From Treponema sp. (GTDB lineage Bacteria; Spirochaetota; Spirochaetia; Treponematales; Treponemataceae): DNA of 64,000 nt. The stretch spans positions 1 through 64,000 of the forward strand of contig JAAYNH010000104.1 in NCBI GenBank assembly GCA_012520945.1, written 5' to 3'. The position numbers and the translations under genes are program-made. The notes beneath the pieces are model-generated. The model saw only the letters and a program-made list of their open reading frames with translations. It was not told the DNA's origin and ran no database searches. This document shows positions 54,153 to 63,060 of the stretch, in pieces (position 1 is the first letter of the stretch; every line of letters begins with the position of its first letter).

Positions 54153-54806
54153 TCATTTTATCGTATTTTTTATTATTTTATAATCAAATCCTAAATTCAT
54201 CAATTTTTTAACAATTTTTACATCATCATATCCAAGATTTTTACACTTGCACAATGCTTTTTCAAAAATTATATTTTCATCAATATTTTCAAAATAATTA
54301 TCAATAGCTTTTTGTGCAACATTTTTATTAATGCCCCTAGAACATAATTCAGCAAAAAGTTTAATTTTTCCTTCTGTATGTCTAATCATTCTATTTTGAA
54401 TCCATGCTTGTGCAAAACGGCTATCATCGAGAAATCGCTCTTCTTCAAGAACATCTAAAACTTGTTCTATAATTTCTTTTTTAAAACCTTTTTTATAAAG
54501 TTTTACTGTCAAACCTTTTCTGCATTGTTCTGCCCTATTCAAATAATTCATGGCAAAATGCTCAACAACATAGCAATACGCAGAATGCATCAGTTCTTCA
54601 AGTCTTGCACCTGAAAAAACAGAACCAATAAATAAATCATCTTCATTTAAAAAATTAAAATATCGTTCGGAGATAAAAAAAGAAGGTCCCGACAAAAACT
54701 GCAATTTACTACAGAATGCACTGACCTTCTTTTTCTCAATAAGTTCAAGTTTAGTTTTTTCAAGAGGTGTGCTTGCACAAAAATCTTGTTGCAAAGACAA
54801 ATCCAT
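54153..54806 (-). CDS. recX: recombination regulator RecX
   Basis: 217 residues from ATG 54806; a TTG at 54812 has slightly better spacing to AGG and is an alternative. The C-terminal ~140 residues are RecX-like three-helix repeats: CRKGLTVKLYKKGFKKEIIEQVLDVLEEERFLDDSRFAQAWIQNRMIRH. RecX proteins modulate RecA filaments. It lies 21 bp after rpsI on the same strand. Confidence 0.87.
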   Translation of the reverse strand: MDLSLQQDFCASTPLEKTKLELIEKKKVSAFCSKLQFLSGPSFFISERYFNFLNEDDLFIGSVFSGARLEELMHSAYCYVVEHFAMNYLNRAEQCRKGLTVKLYKKGFKKEIIEQVLDVLEEERFLDDSRFAQAWIQNRMIRHTEGKIKLFAELCSRGINKNVAQKAIDNYFENIDENIIFEKALCKCKNLGYDDVKIVKKLMNLGFDYKIIKNTIK

Positions 54807-54827
54807 AAACAAATCGAACCTGAAAAA

Positions 54828-55220
54828 TTAACGTTTGCTGAACTGAAATTTTCTACGAGCACCACGTTGACCAAATTTCTTACGTTCAACCATACGTGAG
54901 TCACGTGAAAGATAATTATTTGCTTTAAGTGCTGCATGGTTATCTTGATCAACTTGAATTAAAGCACGTGAAATTCCATGTAAACAAGCACCGGCTTGGC
55001 CATTAAGTCCGCCACCGGTAACATTGATAACAATATCAAATTTATTTTCGTTGCCGGTAACCATTAGAGGTTGCGTAACAACTTGAATTTGTTCTGCAGT
55101 TGCAAAGTATTCATTAACATCTTTGCCATTTACGGTGATTTTTCCCGAACCTTCACGAACAAAAACACGAGCAGTAGCTGTCTTTCGTCTACCTGTTCCA
55201 ATACCAATATTTTTTACCAC
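54828..55220 (-). CDS. rpsI: 30S ribosomal protein S9
   Basis: 130 residues. GTGRRKTATARVFVREGSGKITVNGK, GGGLNGQAGACLHGISRALI and the C-terminal GQRGARRKFQFSKR tail that reaches the P-site tRNA are diagnostic. It follows rplM by 13 bp, the universal gene pair. Confidence 0.97.
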   Translation of the reverse strand: MVKNIGIGTGRRKTATARVFVREGSGKITVNGKDVNEYFATAEQIQVVTQPLMVTGNENKFDIVINVTGGGLNGQAGACLHGISRALIQVDQDNHAALKANNYLSRDSRMVERKKFGQRGARRKFQFSKR

Positions 55221-55233
55221 AATAAACTCCTAA

Positions 55234-55662
55234 TTAAACTTCCAACGGTTGAGGGTTCTGTGCAGCGTGCGGATGTTCGCTACCGGCGTAAATTTTTACG
55301 TTCTTTAACAATTTGCTACCTAGACGTCCATTTGGAAGCATACCTTTAATTGCAAGTTGAAGTGGCTTTTCAGGATGTTTTTCAGCCAATTTTGCATAAT
55401 TATGAGCTTTTAAACCGCCAACAAAACCTGTATGTTTGTAATACATTTTATCTTCAACTTTATTACCTGTCACAGCGATTTTATCAACGTTAATTATAAC
55501 AATAAAATCACCCATTTCTTGATTAGGTGTAAATGAAGATTTGTGCTTTCCACGAAGCATAAAAGCTACTTTGGATGCAACACGACCGAGCGACTTATCT
55601 GATGCATCAATAACATACCAGTTACGAACCGCTTCGCTTTCTTTTAAATAAATAGTTTTCAT
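55234..55662 (-). CDS. rplM: 50S ribosomal protein L13
   Basis: 142 residues. WYVIDASDKSLGRVASKVAFMLRGKHKSSFTPNQEMGDFIVIINVDKIAVTGNK and the GMLPNGRLGSKLLKNVKIYAGSEHPHAAQNP end are typical. It heads the rplM-rpsI-recX operon and is preceded by a structured leader. Confidence 0.97.
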   Translation of the reverse strand: MKTIYLKESEAVRNWYVIDASDKSLGRVASKVAFMLRGKHKSSFTPNQEMGDFIVIINVDKIAVTGNKVEDKMYYKHTGFVGGLKAHNYAKLAEKHPEKPLQLAIKGMLPNGRLGSKLLKNVKIYAGSEHPHAAQNPQPLEV

Positions 55663-55689
55663 GTATAAACCTTGTACTATAAACTTTTT

Positions 55690-55783
55690 GGGATTATTAC
55701 ACTAGCATCCGGTAATATCCCTACTAAAAGGTGAGCAAACCTTTAGTATGTGCCCATGATAAAACACTTAGGCTATTAGTATA
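55690..55783 (-). promoter_or_regulatory. rplM leader with two hairpins and upstream TATACT box
   Basis: A -10-like TATACT (minus 55783-55778) precedes about 115 nt of leader. Hairpin A joins CCTTTAGT (55740-55747) and ACTAAAAGG (55723-55731). Hairpin B joins GTAATATCCC (55712-55721) and GGGATTATTAC (55690-55700) with one bulge. No -35 was clear. L13 leaders that bind the protein are known in Firmicutes; whether this one is equivalent is inference. Confidence 0.45.
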
Positions 55784-55813
55784 CGGGATTTAAATATATC
55801 ATTTTTAGATAAT

Positions 55814-56035
55814 TTATTCAAGAGCTTTACTTGCTTCTTCTTCTCTTTTTGCTTCCTGTTTATCTTTTAAATCAGCAATACCTACAAATAAAGCAACTAA
55901 ACCAATCAATGCTGACAAAACAGGTGCAGCCCCTTTTAAAAACATAATAACTTCAGCAGACCAATTAAGACAGCAAGGCAAAAGCGCAAAAACAGTAAAT
56001 CCAATAAGAATAAAACCAACTATTATTGAAACCAT
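55814..56035 (-). CDS. small inner-membrane protein (73 aa)
   Basis: Two predicted membrane helices (VSIIVGFILIGFTVFALLP and VLSALIGLVALFVGIADL) and a charged cytoplasmic tail rich in Lys/Glu. GGAGG 4 nt before the ATG strongly supports expression. No family recognised. Confidence 0.7.
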   Translation of the reverse strand: MVSIIVGFILIGFTVFALLPCCLNWSAEVIMFLKGAAPVLSALIGLVALFVGIADLKDKQEAKREEEASKALE

Positions 56036-56145
56036 TTTTCCTCCACTTTATAAAAAACTAAGTAATTGTAGCATATTTTTTTTGACTTGTAAACTTTTAA
56101 TTTTTGATTTATAATTTTAAAAAATATATAGAATAAGGAAGTGCT

Positions 56146-56784
56146 ATGAAAATTGCTTTAATTAATGAAAACAGTCAAGCTGCAAAAAACGAACTAATTT
56201 TTAACACTTTGAAAAAAGTTGTTGAACCGATGGGACACACAGTTGTAAATTATGGAATGTATGGCTCAGATGACCGTGCAAGTCTCACATATGTTCAAAA
56301 CGGAATTTTAGCTGCAACTTTGCTTAATTCCGGTGCTGCGGATTTTGTGATTACCGGCTGTGGAACAGGTGAAGGTGCAATGCTTGCTCTTAACTCATTT
56401 CCAGGAGTTTTATGCGGTCTCATTATTGACCCAGCGGATGCATGGATGTTCAGTCAAATTAATGCCGGTAATTCAATTTCATTGCCTTTTGCAAAAGGTT
56501 TTGGTTGGGGAAGCGAAATTACATTAGAATATATTTTTGAAAAATTATTTAAAGACGAACCAATGGGTGGTTATCCAAGGGAACGCGTTGAACCGGAAAA
56601 ACGAAATAAATTAATTTTAGACGATGTAAAAAAAGTAACACACAAAGATATGGTAACTATTTTAGAAAATCTTGACCGCGATTTAGTAAAAGGTGCATTT
56701 GCCGGTAGTAAATTTAAGGAATTATTTTTTGCAGATTGCAAATGCGAAAAAATTGCAACCGTAGTGAAAAAAATTATTGGATAA
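56146..56784 (+). CDS. RpiB/LacA/LacB family sugar-phosphate isomerase-like protein
   Basis: 212 residues, longer than RpiB (about 150). FVITGCGTGEGAMLALNSFPGVLCGLIIDPADAWM carries the family loop with the catalytic Cys region (GCGTGEG). The N-terminus (KIALINENSQAAKNELIFNTLK) is altered compared with RpiB, where an Asp-His pair is usual, and a ~65-residue C-terminal extension is added. It may isomerise a pentose or hexose phosphate; substrate unknown. AAGGAAG 5 nt before the ATG. Confidence 0.8.
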   Translation: MKIALINENSQAAKNELIFNTLKKVVEPMGHTVVNYGMYGSDDRASLTYVQNGILAATLLNSGAADFVITGCGTGEGAMLALNSFPGVLCGLIIDPADAWMFSQINAGNSISLPFAKGFGWGSEITLEYIFEKLFKDEPMGGYPRERVEPEKRNKLILDDVKKVTHKDMVTILENLDRDLVKGAFAGSKFKELFFADCKCEKIATVVKKIIG

Positions 56785-56799
56785 TTTAACAAACAAGGG

Positions 56800-56838
56800 A
56801 AAAAGCACTTGCAAATTTTAATTTGTAGGTGCTTTTTT
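56800..56838. terminator. intrinsic terminator between RpiB-like and EAL genes
   Basis: AAAAAGCAC (56800-56808) pairs with GTGCTTTTT (56829-56837), with a second inner stem CAAATT/AATTTG. T-rich on both sides. It overlaps the last codons and stop of the minus-strand EAL gene (stop at 56818). Confidence 0.8.
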
Positions 56839-59800
56839 TTCTATAAAATTTGTCACATCAAATAGTGAAGCAAGAAACATATATCTACCTCCACTACTTG
56901 CAATCATTTGAATTCTTATATGTAAAGTAAGACCATCTCTGTCTTTTTCAGGAATTTTCCACCGTACAAAAGCATCTTCTTCTTTACCTGTCTCTATTGC
57001 ATTTTTTATCATTTCAAAAAAAACATCATAATCGTCCGGTATCACAATTTTTTTTATGTACATGCGAATTGACTCAAATTCTTCTTGAGAAATGCCTATT
57101 TCTTCATAAAATTTATCATTTGCACGTAAAACTTCAACGTTACCATCTTGAAACTCAAATAAACAAAATGCATTAATAAAATTATTAAATATTTTTGATG
57201 CCGGTGCATCAGGGTTCCAAAGTTCATCAATTGAAAATGCAATATTTTTATTCATAACTTTACTTTTAATACTATGAGTAGATTTTTCTTTCATTCGTTC
57301 AAATTCGTCCAAAGGAATCGGTGGTGAATATAAATATCCTTGAACATAAAAACAACCTATTGATTTTAGGTAATCAGCCTGAGCTAACGTTTCAACTCCT
57401 TCAGCAATAACAGGTAAGTTTAACCATTTTGCCATACGAACAACACTATTTAAAATATTACCGCCACGAGCTGCATTTTCTGAACCAGATAGAAATTTCA
57501 AGTCAAGTTTTAAAATATCAACAGGAACATCTTTTAAGGTGTTAAGAGATGAATAACCTGAACCAAAGTCATCCATTTCTACGGAAAAATGCATTTGTTG
57601 TAAAAGTTTTACAGTTTCAATAAGTTGCTTTGGATTTTCAACGTATACAGATTCGGTAATTTCGAGCCGTAAATATTTTATAGGAATTTGATATTTTTTA
57701 ACCAATGCAAGCAAAATATCAGGAAGTCGCGGATTATAAATGTCACGGCGAGAAATATTTACTGAAATAGGTATCAATTCAATATCGCGCTCACGCCAGC
57801 TTTTCAATATTTGACAAACAAGTTCCCAAACATATTCATCTAACTTTGAAATAAAGCCGTTTTCTTCAAAAACAGGTATAAATTGTGCAGGCGAAATAAG
57901 TCCTAAAATCGGATGTTTCCAACGTACTAAAGCCTCAGCACCAATTAATTCACCACTTAAATGATTATATTGAGGTTGTAAATATACTATAAACTCATGA
58001 TTGAGTAACGCTTTATTCATTTCATTAATAATTTTTTGCTCACTAACTAACTGATCGCGTAATTTTGAATCATAATAAGCATAGCGTTGTAAATAATTAC
58101 CTTTAATTGTGCGTAAAGCAAGTCGTGCTCTATCACACATTAAATTTACATTAATTTCGGTTTCATCAATAATATAAAGTCCCAAATAAGCAATAATTTT
58201 AAAATCATGGGTAAAGTCGTTCAAATAAGAATCAAACTGTTGATTCCATAGTTTAAAATCCGTGTCGTTTTTGGGAAAACAACAAACAAAATGATCTGCT
58301 TCCAAATAACCGTGCGTAGCATTATTATTAAAATTTTCTTTCATATGCCTTGCAATATAACGTAATAATGCATCACCCGTTTCAACACCGAATTGATCAT
58401 TAATGATTTTAAATCTTTCAATATCCGTAACCATTATTACATATTTGGTACCTTTGTTTTTATCTAACATTTTACGTGTTTCTCTAAAAAACTTAGATTT
58501 ATTCCACAAACCTGTAAGTAAATCATGATTAGCTCGATATTCCAACTTAATATTTTGTTTTTTTTCCATTGAGTTTTTAATTGACAAAACAACAATAAAA
58601 ATTAAACACAAAACAATAATAACACCTAAAACAAAAATTGCAACTTGAACCGCATTTATGTAAGCAAAACTTCTATAATCTGCAATATCTATTACATTTG
58701 TATGCTGAGCAACAATATCGGAAATCTCTCCACTGGAAATATTAAAAATCACCTTTTCCAATATTGAAAACAATACCGGATTTGCGGGTTTAAAAATACC
58801 AAGACAAATTTTTTGGTCAATATCTGTAATAGTATTAAATTTTAATGAACGATATGGTTTTTGTCTTAAAAAATAATCCGCTTCAAACATATTCGTCAAT
58901 GTATAATCATTTTCTTCTCTTATTAAAGAAGTAATACAACCTTCGAACGTAGAAAAAAATCGAACCGAATTTGAATCTATTCTTTTTAAAACTTTATTCG
59001 GCACAGGAGCCATTTCAGTCATAGCAACTCTTTCTGCTTTAAATGCTAACGGTCGCAAAATTTCAATCATGGGCACAGATAAAAAAAATTGCGTTTGAGC
59101 AATATTATATCTCTTTGACCAAATGCTATCGTAAACGGAGGCAATTATTACATTTTCTCCTTCGTATTTGTTGTGAATATAATCGGAAAATAAATGCATT
59201 TTTTCAGAGTCATAATATACAAAAGTAAATTTTAAACCGGAAAGGTCTTCAATTTTGTTCATTACATCACGTATAATCCCCGCAAAATCCCCATTCTCAT
59301 TTTTATATTCCATTGGTGGACGATAAAAATAAATCATTACAATTTCAGGATTTGAATTTATAAATTGTAATTCATCTTTTGAAAATAATTGTTTATCAAA
59401 ACTTTGAAAATATTTTTCAGTTAAATATCTTTCTAAACTAGAATTATAACGTTTAATTCTAACAATAACACTGTCAAGCTTGCTAAGTAAATTTATATTT
59501 TGAGGTAAAACAGCAAATTGAATATACAAAGAAGGCAAATCGGCAACAACATTTAGATTCAAAGATGGATCATTGTAATTCATAATGATTAAATCAAGTT
59601 CATTATTATTTAATGCTTGCAAAAGTTTATCTTGATTCGGATAGATTATGAATCGACAGTTTAAATTCATTTCTTGTGCAAAGTCTTTCAATTTATCTTC
59701 TGAAACTGAATATGTCAAATAACCGACTTTTTTTTCGTTTAATAATGAATAGTCTCCATATGTAAAACGAAAATCATCGTTACGGCATAATATCATAACA

Positions 59801-60156
59801 GGCTGCTGTCCCACATGAAATGAGCTGAATATTGATTTATTTGCTCTTTCTTTTGTATAAGGTAAACCACACATAATTTCAAAGTCGCCGGATAAAAAAC
59901 GTTCATAGCATTCATCAAAATTATCATAGTGAATATATTCATAATGCCAATTTGTGTGGTTTGAAACAGCTTCAAGATATTCATAATAAAATCCTGAAAA
60001 CTGTGAATCGCTTTTACGTTCGAAAAGATTTACAGAATCATAAAATCCAATACGTACGGTACTAATTTCTGCAAATACAAAGAAATAAGAAGCAAAAAAA
60101 ACGATAAGAGAAAATATATATTTTGATCGTTTTATGATATTACAAACCTTCCTCAT
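56818..60156 (-). CDS. periplasmic-sensor c-di-GMP phosphodiesterase (SBP-SBP-TM-GGDEF-EAL-PAS)
   Basis: 1112 residues. Signal/TM start (YIFSLIVFFASYFFVFAE), two tandem solute-binding-protein family 3-like domains (about 35-255 and 265-495), one TM helix (about 505-530), a GGDEF domain (about 550-700), an EAL domain (about 715-965) and a C-terminal PAS-like domain (about 1000-1105). The GGDEF motif is degenerate (LEADHF), so no cyclase activity. The EAL motifs are intact: EALVRWKHP, SVNISRRDI, RLEITESVYVE, MDDFGSGYSSL, ILKLDLKFL, VIAEGVET. So it should hydrolyse c-di-GMP in response to a periplasmic ligand, perhaps an amino acid. No Shine-Dalgarno; AATAAT 6 nt before the ATG. Confidence 0.9.
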   Translation of the reverse strand: MRKVCNIIKRSKYIFSLIVFFASYFFVFAEISTVRIGFYDSVNLFERKSDSQFSGFYYEYLEAVSNHTNWHYEYIHYDNFDECYERFLSGDFEIMCGLPYTKERANKSIFSSFHVGQQPVMILCRNDDFRFTYGDYSLLNEKKVGYLTYSVSEDKLKDFAQEMNLNCRFIIYPNQDKLLQALNNNELDLIIMNYNDPSLNLNVVADLPSLYIQFAVLPQNINLLSKLDSVIVRIKRYNSSLERYLTEKYFQSFDKQLFSKDELQFINSNPEIVMIYFYRPPMEYKNENGDFAGIIRDVMNKIEDLSGLKFTFVYYDSEKMHLFSDYIHNKYEGENVIIASVYDSIWSKRYNIAQTQFFLSVPMIEILRPLAFKAERVAMTEMAPVPNKVLKRIDSNSVRFFSTFEGCITSLIREENDYTLTNMFEADYFLRQKPYRSLKFNTITDIDQKICLGIFKPANPVLFSILEKVIFNISSGEISDIVAQHTNVIDIADYRSFAYINAVQVAIFVLGVIIVLCLIFIVVLSIKNSMEKKQNIKLEYRANHDLLTGLWNKSKFFRETRKMLDKNKGTKYVIMVTDIERFKIINDQFGVETGDALLRYIARHMKENFNNNATHGYLEADHFVCCFPKNDTDFKLWNQQFDSYLNDFTHDFKIIAYLGLYIIDETEINVNLMCDRARLALRTIKGNYLQRYAYYDSKLRDQLVSEQKIINEMNKALLNHEFIVYLQPQYNHLSGELIGAEALVRWKHPILGLISPAQFIPVFEENGFISKLDEYVWELVCQILKSWRERDIELIPISVNISRRDIYNPRLPDILLALVKKYQIPIKYLRLEITESVYVENPKQLIETVKLLQQMHFSVEMDDFGSGYSSLNTLKDVPVDILKLDLKFLSGSENAARGGNILNSVVRMAKWLNLPVIAEGVETLAQADYLKSIGCFYVQGYLYSPPIPLDEFERMKEKSTHSIKSKVMNKNIAFSIDELWNPDAPASKIFNNFINAFCLFEFQDGNVEVLRANDKFYEEIGISQEEFESIRMYIKKIVIPDDYDVFFEMIKNAIETGKEEDAFVRWKIPEKDRDGLTLHIRIQMIASSGGRYMFLASLFDVTNFIEKKAPTN

Positions 60157-60225
60157 AATAGTATTATTATAAAACCATCTTTAAAAAAAATCAAATTTAT
60201 TCTTTAAAAAAAATCAATTTTCGTG

Positions 60226-60231
60226 TATTAT
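60226..60231 (+). promoter_or_regulatory. plsC -10 box, predicted leaderless
   Basis: TATTAT ends 6 nt before the ATG at 60238. A weak TTTAAA lies 17 bp upstream. No Shine-Dalgarno. Confidence 0.45.
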
Positions 60232-60237
60232 ATTTCT

Positions 60238-60948
60238 ATGATTAAAACATTACATATTTTTTTTAAGATTGTAGGTGAAACTCTTGTCACAAATAAAAAA
60301 ACAAAACAAGCAAAAAAAATTTTATCAAGCGGTAATTCACAAGAAGCTAATCAATTTATTGGAAATGAAGTTATGTCTTGGGCAAAAAAAAGTTTTGAGG
60401 CAACAGGTAGTACAATTGAGATTACGGGTGAAGAAAACGTACCCAAAGACGGTTCTTGTGTTTTTATTTGCAATCATCAAAGTATGCTAGATATATTAGT
60501 TCTTTTAGGATATGTTGACAAACCTAAAGGCTTTGTAGCAAAAATTGAAATTATGAAAGTTCCAATAGTTGCAAAATGGATGAAATATATGCAATGCATT
60601 TTTTTACACAGAAAAAATCCACGACAATCTGTTGAAGCTATGAAAAATGCTATTGAAAATGTAAAAAAAGGCCAGTCGATGGTAATTTTTCCTGAAGGCA
60701 CACGCACAAAAGACGGTAATGTACATGAATTTAAAAGCGGAAGTTTTAAATTAGCTTTTCAAGCAAACGCTCCTATTGTTCCTGTAACAATTAACGGAAC
60801 AAGGGCTATTTTTGAAGAAAAAAAACGCATACGTCCAAGTCATGTAAAGCTTACAATTCACAAAGCGGTGCCAACAAAAGATTTAACAAAAGAAGAAAAA
60901 CAAAATCTTCCTGAACAAATTCGTCAAATAATTGTGGCGGCTTTGTAA
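60238..60948 (+). CDS. plsC: 1-acyl-sn-glycerol-3-phosphate acyltransferase
   Basis: 236 residues from ATG 60238 (a GTG at 60223 is in frame but overlaps the -10 box). Catalytic NHQSMLD (NHx4D) near residue 80, substrate motif FPEGTRTKDG near 150, and VPVTINGTRAIFEE. It makes phosphatidic acid at the inner membrane. The N-terminal helix (IKTLHIFFKIVGETLV) is amphipathic. It diverges from the EAL gene and converges on larC, with only a weak hairpin in between. Confidence 0.93.
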   Translation: MIKTLHIFFKIVGETLVTNKKTKQAKKILSSGNSQEANQFIGNEVMSWAKKSFEATGSTIEITGEENVPKDGSCVFICNHQSMLDILVLLGYVDKPKGFVAKIEIMKVPIVAKWMKYMQCIFLHRKNPRQSVEAMKNAIENVKKGQSMVIFPEGTRTKDGNVHEFKSGSFKLAFQANAPIVPVTINGTRAIFEEKKRIRPSHVKLTIHKAVPTKDLTKEEKQNLPEQIRQIIVAAL

Positions 60949-60973
60949 AAAGCAAAAAAATTGCTAAAAATAA

Positions 60974-62227
60974 TCAAACTAAAGACTCATAAATTTTTTT
61001 AATTGGTAATCCGTGTTTTTGTGCTAGTTTTTTTGCACTTTCATATTCAGCTGAAATTTGCTCTTTGCCATCGGGCAAAATTGAAACTTTTACTTCTATT
61101 TCACCAAAATTTGTTTGCTTTTTTGCTTTTTTCCGATGCAAAATTATGCGTTTTTCATTTCTATAACGAATACCTAGACTTCCTGTTTCTTCAAAAATAA
61201 TAGAAGAAAATTTATTTATTTGTGTGTCATCATCTGAAGTTAATTCTTTTTGAGCTATTATGGTAAGTTTTGTACCTGGTCGATTTTTTTTCATTTGAAT
61301 AGGCGAAAAAAACACATCAAGCGCACCTGCAGAAAATAATCTTTCCATAGTATAAGCTAAAATTTCAGGTGATGTATTATCTATATTTGTTTCCATTACA
61401 ATTACTGAATCTTTTTGCGTTATATGATTTACCTTGTATAATTTTTCTATGTCTTTTTGTTCATTAGTTCCAAAAAAAATACGCAAAACATTAGGCACGC
61501 TAAAATCTTTTGTGCCGGCACCATAACCTATGGCAATTACGTTCATTTGAGGACGTTTGCCAAAACTTTCAGAAAGCTCGGCAATTATGGCAGCACCTGT
61601 TGGGGTGACCATTTCCGTAGGAATATCTAGCTGTTTTGTGGGAACTCTACGTTCTGCAAAAATCTGTGCGGTTGCAGGCACAGGAACAGGGATGGTGCCG
61701 TGTTGACTCTCAACAAAACCAAATCCGTCATTAACAACAGAACAATATATTTTTTCAGGTGCAATTTTATCAATCAAAATAGCAGTGCCCACAATATCAA
61801 TTATTGAGTCAACCGCTCCTACCTCATGAAAATGCACTTCATCTAAAGATTTACCATGAACTTTTGATTCAGCACGTGCTACTCTTAAAAAAATATTTTG
61901 TGCAAGTTTTTTTGCTCCATCGCTAATCTGTGCATCTTCGATAAGCTGACGAATTTCTTTATATGAATTGTGATGATGTACATGGTTATCATGCTTATGA
62001 TCGTGGTCGTGCTTATCATCAATATGACAATGAACATCAACATAACAAGAACCTATGTAATTTTTTTCAGTACGCGTAATTTTTAAATGCCAACCTGAAA
62101 TTCCTAATTTATTTAATTCATCTATTAAATATTTTTCGTTTGCACCGTCAACATTTAAATCTAACAATGCCCCTAAAAACATATTACCACTGGCACCGGA
62201 AAAACAATCTAAATATAAAATATTCAT
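60974..62227 (-). CDS. larC: nickel-insertion protein LarC (nickel-pincer nucleotide synthesis)
   Basis: 417 residues in one uninterrupted frame; in Lactiplantibacillus larC is split and joined by programmed frameshifting. YLDCFSGASGNMFLGALLDL and LDEVHFHEVGAVDSIIDIVGTAIL are LarC hallmarks. A His/Asp-rich loop (about 65-90, HCHIDDKHDHDHKHDNHVHH) probably binds nickel. LarC inserts Ni into the pincer cofactor in a CTP-dependent step. TATAAT ends 6 nt before the ATG, without a ribosome site. Confidence 0.93.
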   Translation of the reverse strand: MNILYLDCFSGASGNMFLGALLDLNVDGANEKYLIDELNKLGISGWHLKITRTEKNYIGSCYVDVHCHIDDKHDHDHKHDNHVHHHNSYKEIRQLIEDAQISDGAKKLAQNIFLRVARAESKVHGKSLDEVHFHEVGAVDSIIDIVGTAILIDKIAPEKIYCSVVNDGFGFVESQHGTIPVPVPATAQIFAERRVPTKQLDIPTEMVTPTGAAIIAELSESFGKRPQMNVIAIGYGAGTKDFSVPNVLRIFFGTNEQKDIEKLYKVNHITQKDSVIVMETNIDNTSPEILAYTMERLFSAGALDVFFSPIQMKKNRPGTKLTIIAQKELTSDDDTQINKFSSIIFEETGSLGIRYRNEKRIILHRKKAKKQTNFGEIEVKVSILPDGKEQISAEYESAKKLAQKHGLPIKKIYESLV

Positions 62228-62233
62228 GAAGTA

Positions 62234-62239
62234 ATTATA
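62234..62239 (-). promoter_or_regulatory. larC -10 box, predicted leaderless
   Basis: TATAAT on the minus strand (62239-62234), TACTTC, then ATG 62227. No convincing -35. It lies in the 78-bp gap between larB and larC. Confidence 0.45.
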
Positions 62240-62305
62240 TCATAATTTCAATAATTAAACATGATAAAAGATAATTTAAGTATATGGATTTTAATATAAA
62301 AAGAT

Positions 62306-63049
62306 TTATTTTCTTTTTAAAATTCTTTTTGCTAAATATGCGGCACCAAATCCGTTATCAATATTTACAACAGCAAGTCCGCTCGCACAAGAATTAAGCA
62401 TACCTAACAATGCAGATAAACCGCCAAAACTTGAGCCATACCCCACAGAAGTAGGCACAGCAATGACCGGTACATCAACAAGACCGCCAACAACACTCGG
62501 TAAAGCACCTTCCATACCCGCAATAACGATAATGCAAGACGCATTTTGAATAATATCGATTTTACTTAAAAGTCTGTGAATTCCTGCAACACCTACATCG
62601 TTAAGAGTTTCAACATTTAGCCCTAAAAAATTTGCAGTAATTTGTGCTTCTTCAGCAATTGGTATATCACTTGTACCTGCACTGATAATGAGTAATTTTT
62701 CTTTAATTTTTTCAATCTCTTCATTAATAATTGTAATGGTACGCGAAGCAGAATAATATTTTGCATTTGAATAGACTTGTTTAATAACTTGAAATTTTTC
62801 ATCATTACAACGTGAAGCCAAAATATTTTTTGCACCTTTTTCGATCATTTTTTTAATTATGCCTAAAATTTGTTGTGCATTTTTCCCTTCTCCATAGATA
62901 ATTTCACTATTACCCGTGCGCAATTCCCTATTATGATCTATACAAGCATAACCTATGTCTTCAAGCGGCGGTCGTGACAATAATTTTTCACTTTCTTCAA
63001 TATTTATAAGGCCGTTTTTATAATTTTCAAGAATTTGCTTAATATCCAA
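62306..63049 (-). CDS. larB: pyridinium-3,5-biscarboxylic acid mononucleotide synthase LarB
   Basis: 247 residues. LarB carboxylates nicotinic acid adenine dinucleotide and cleaves it, the first step in the nickel-pincer pathway. C-terminal PurE-like region: ISAGTSDIPIAEEAQITANFLG, DVGVAGIHRLL, VIAGMEGALPSVVGGLVDVPVIAVPTSVGYGSSFGGLSALLGMLNSCA. N-terminal LEDIGYACIDHNRELRTGNSEIIYGEGK is also typical. It starts 11 bp after larE. Confidence 0.94.
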   Translation of the reverse strand: MDIKQILENYKNGLINIEESEKLLSRPPLEDIGYACIDHNRELRTGNSEIIYGEGKNAQQILGIIKKMIEKGAKNILASRCNDEKFQVIKQVYSNAKYYSASRTITIINEEIEKIKEKLLIISAGTSDIPIAEEAQITANFLGLNVETLNDVGVAGIHRLLSKIDIIQNASCIIVIAGMEGALPSVVGGLVDVPVIAVPTSVGYGSSFGGLSALLGMLNSCASGLAVVNIDNGFGAAYLAKRILKRK

Positions 63050-63060
63050 AATATAACTTC

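Noticed and set aside
60949-60973. AGCAA/TTGCT hairpin between plsC and larC as a terminator
   Set aside because: Only five pairs and no clear T-run on either strand; too weak to call.
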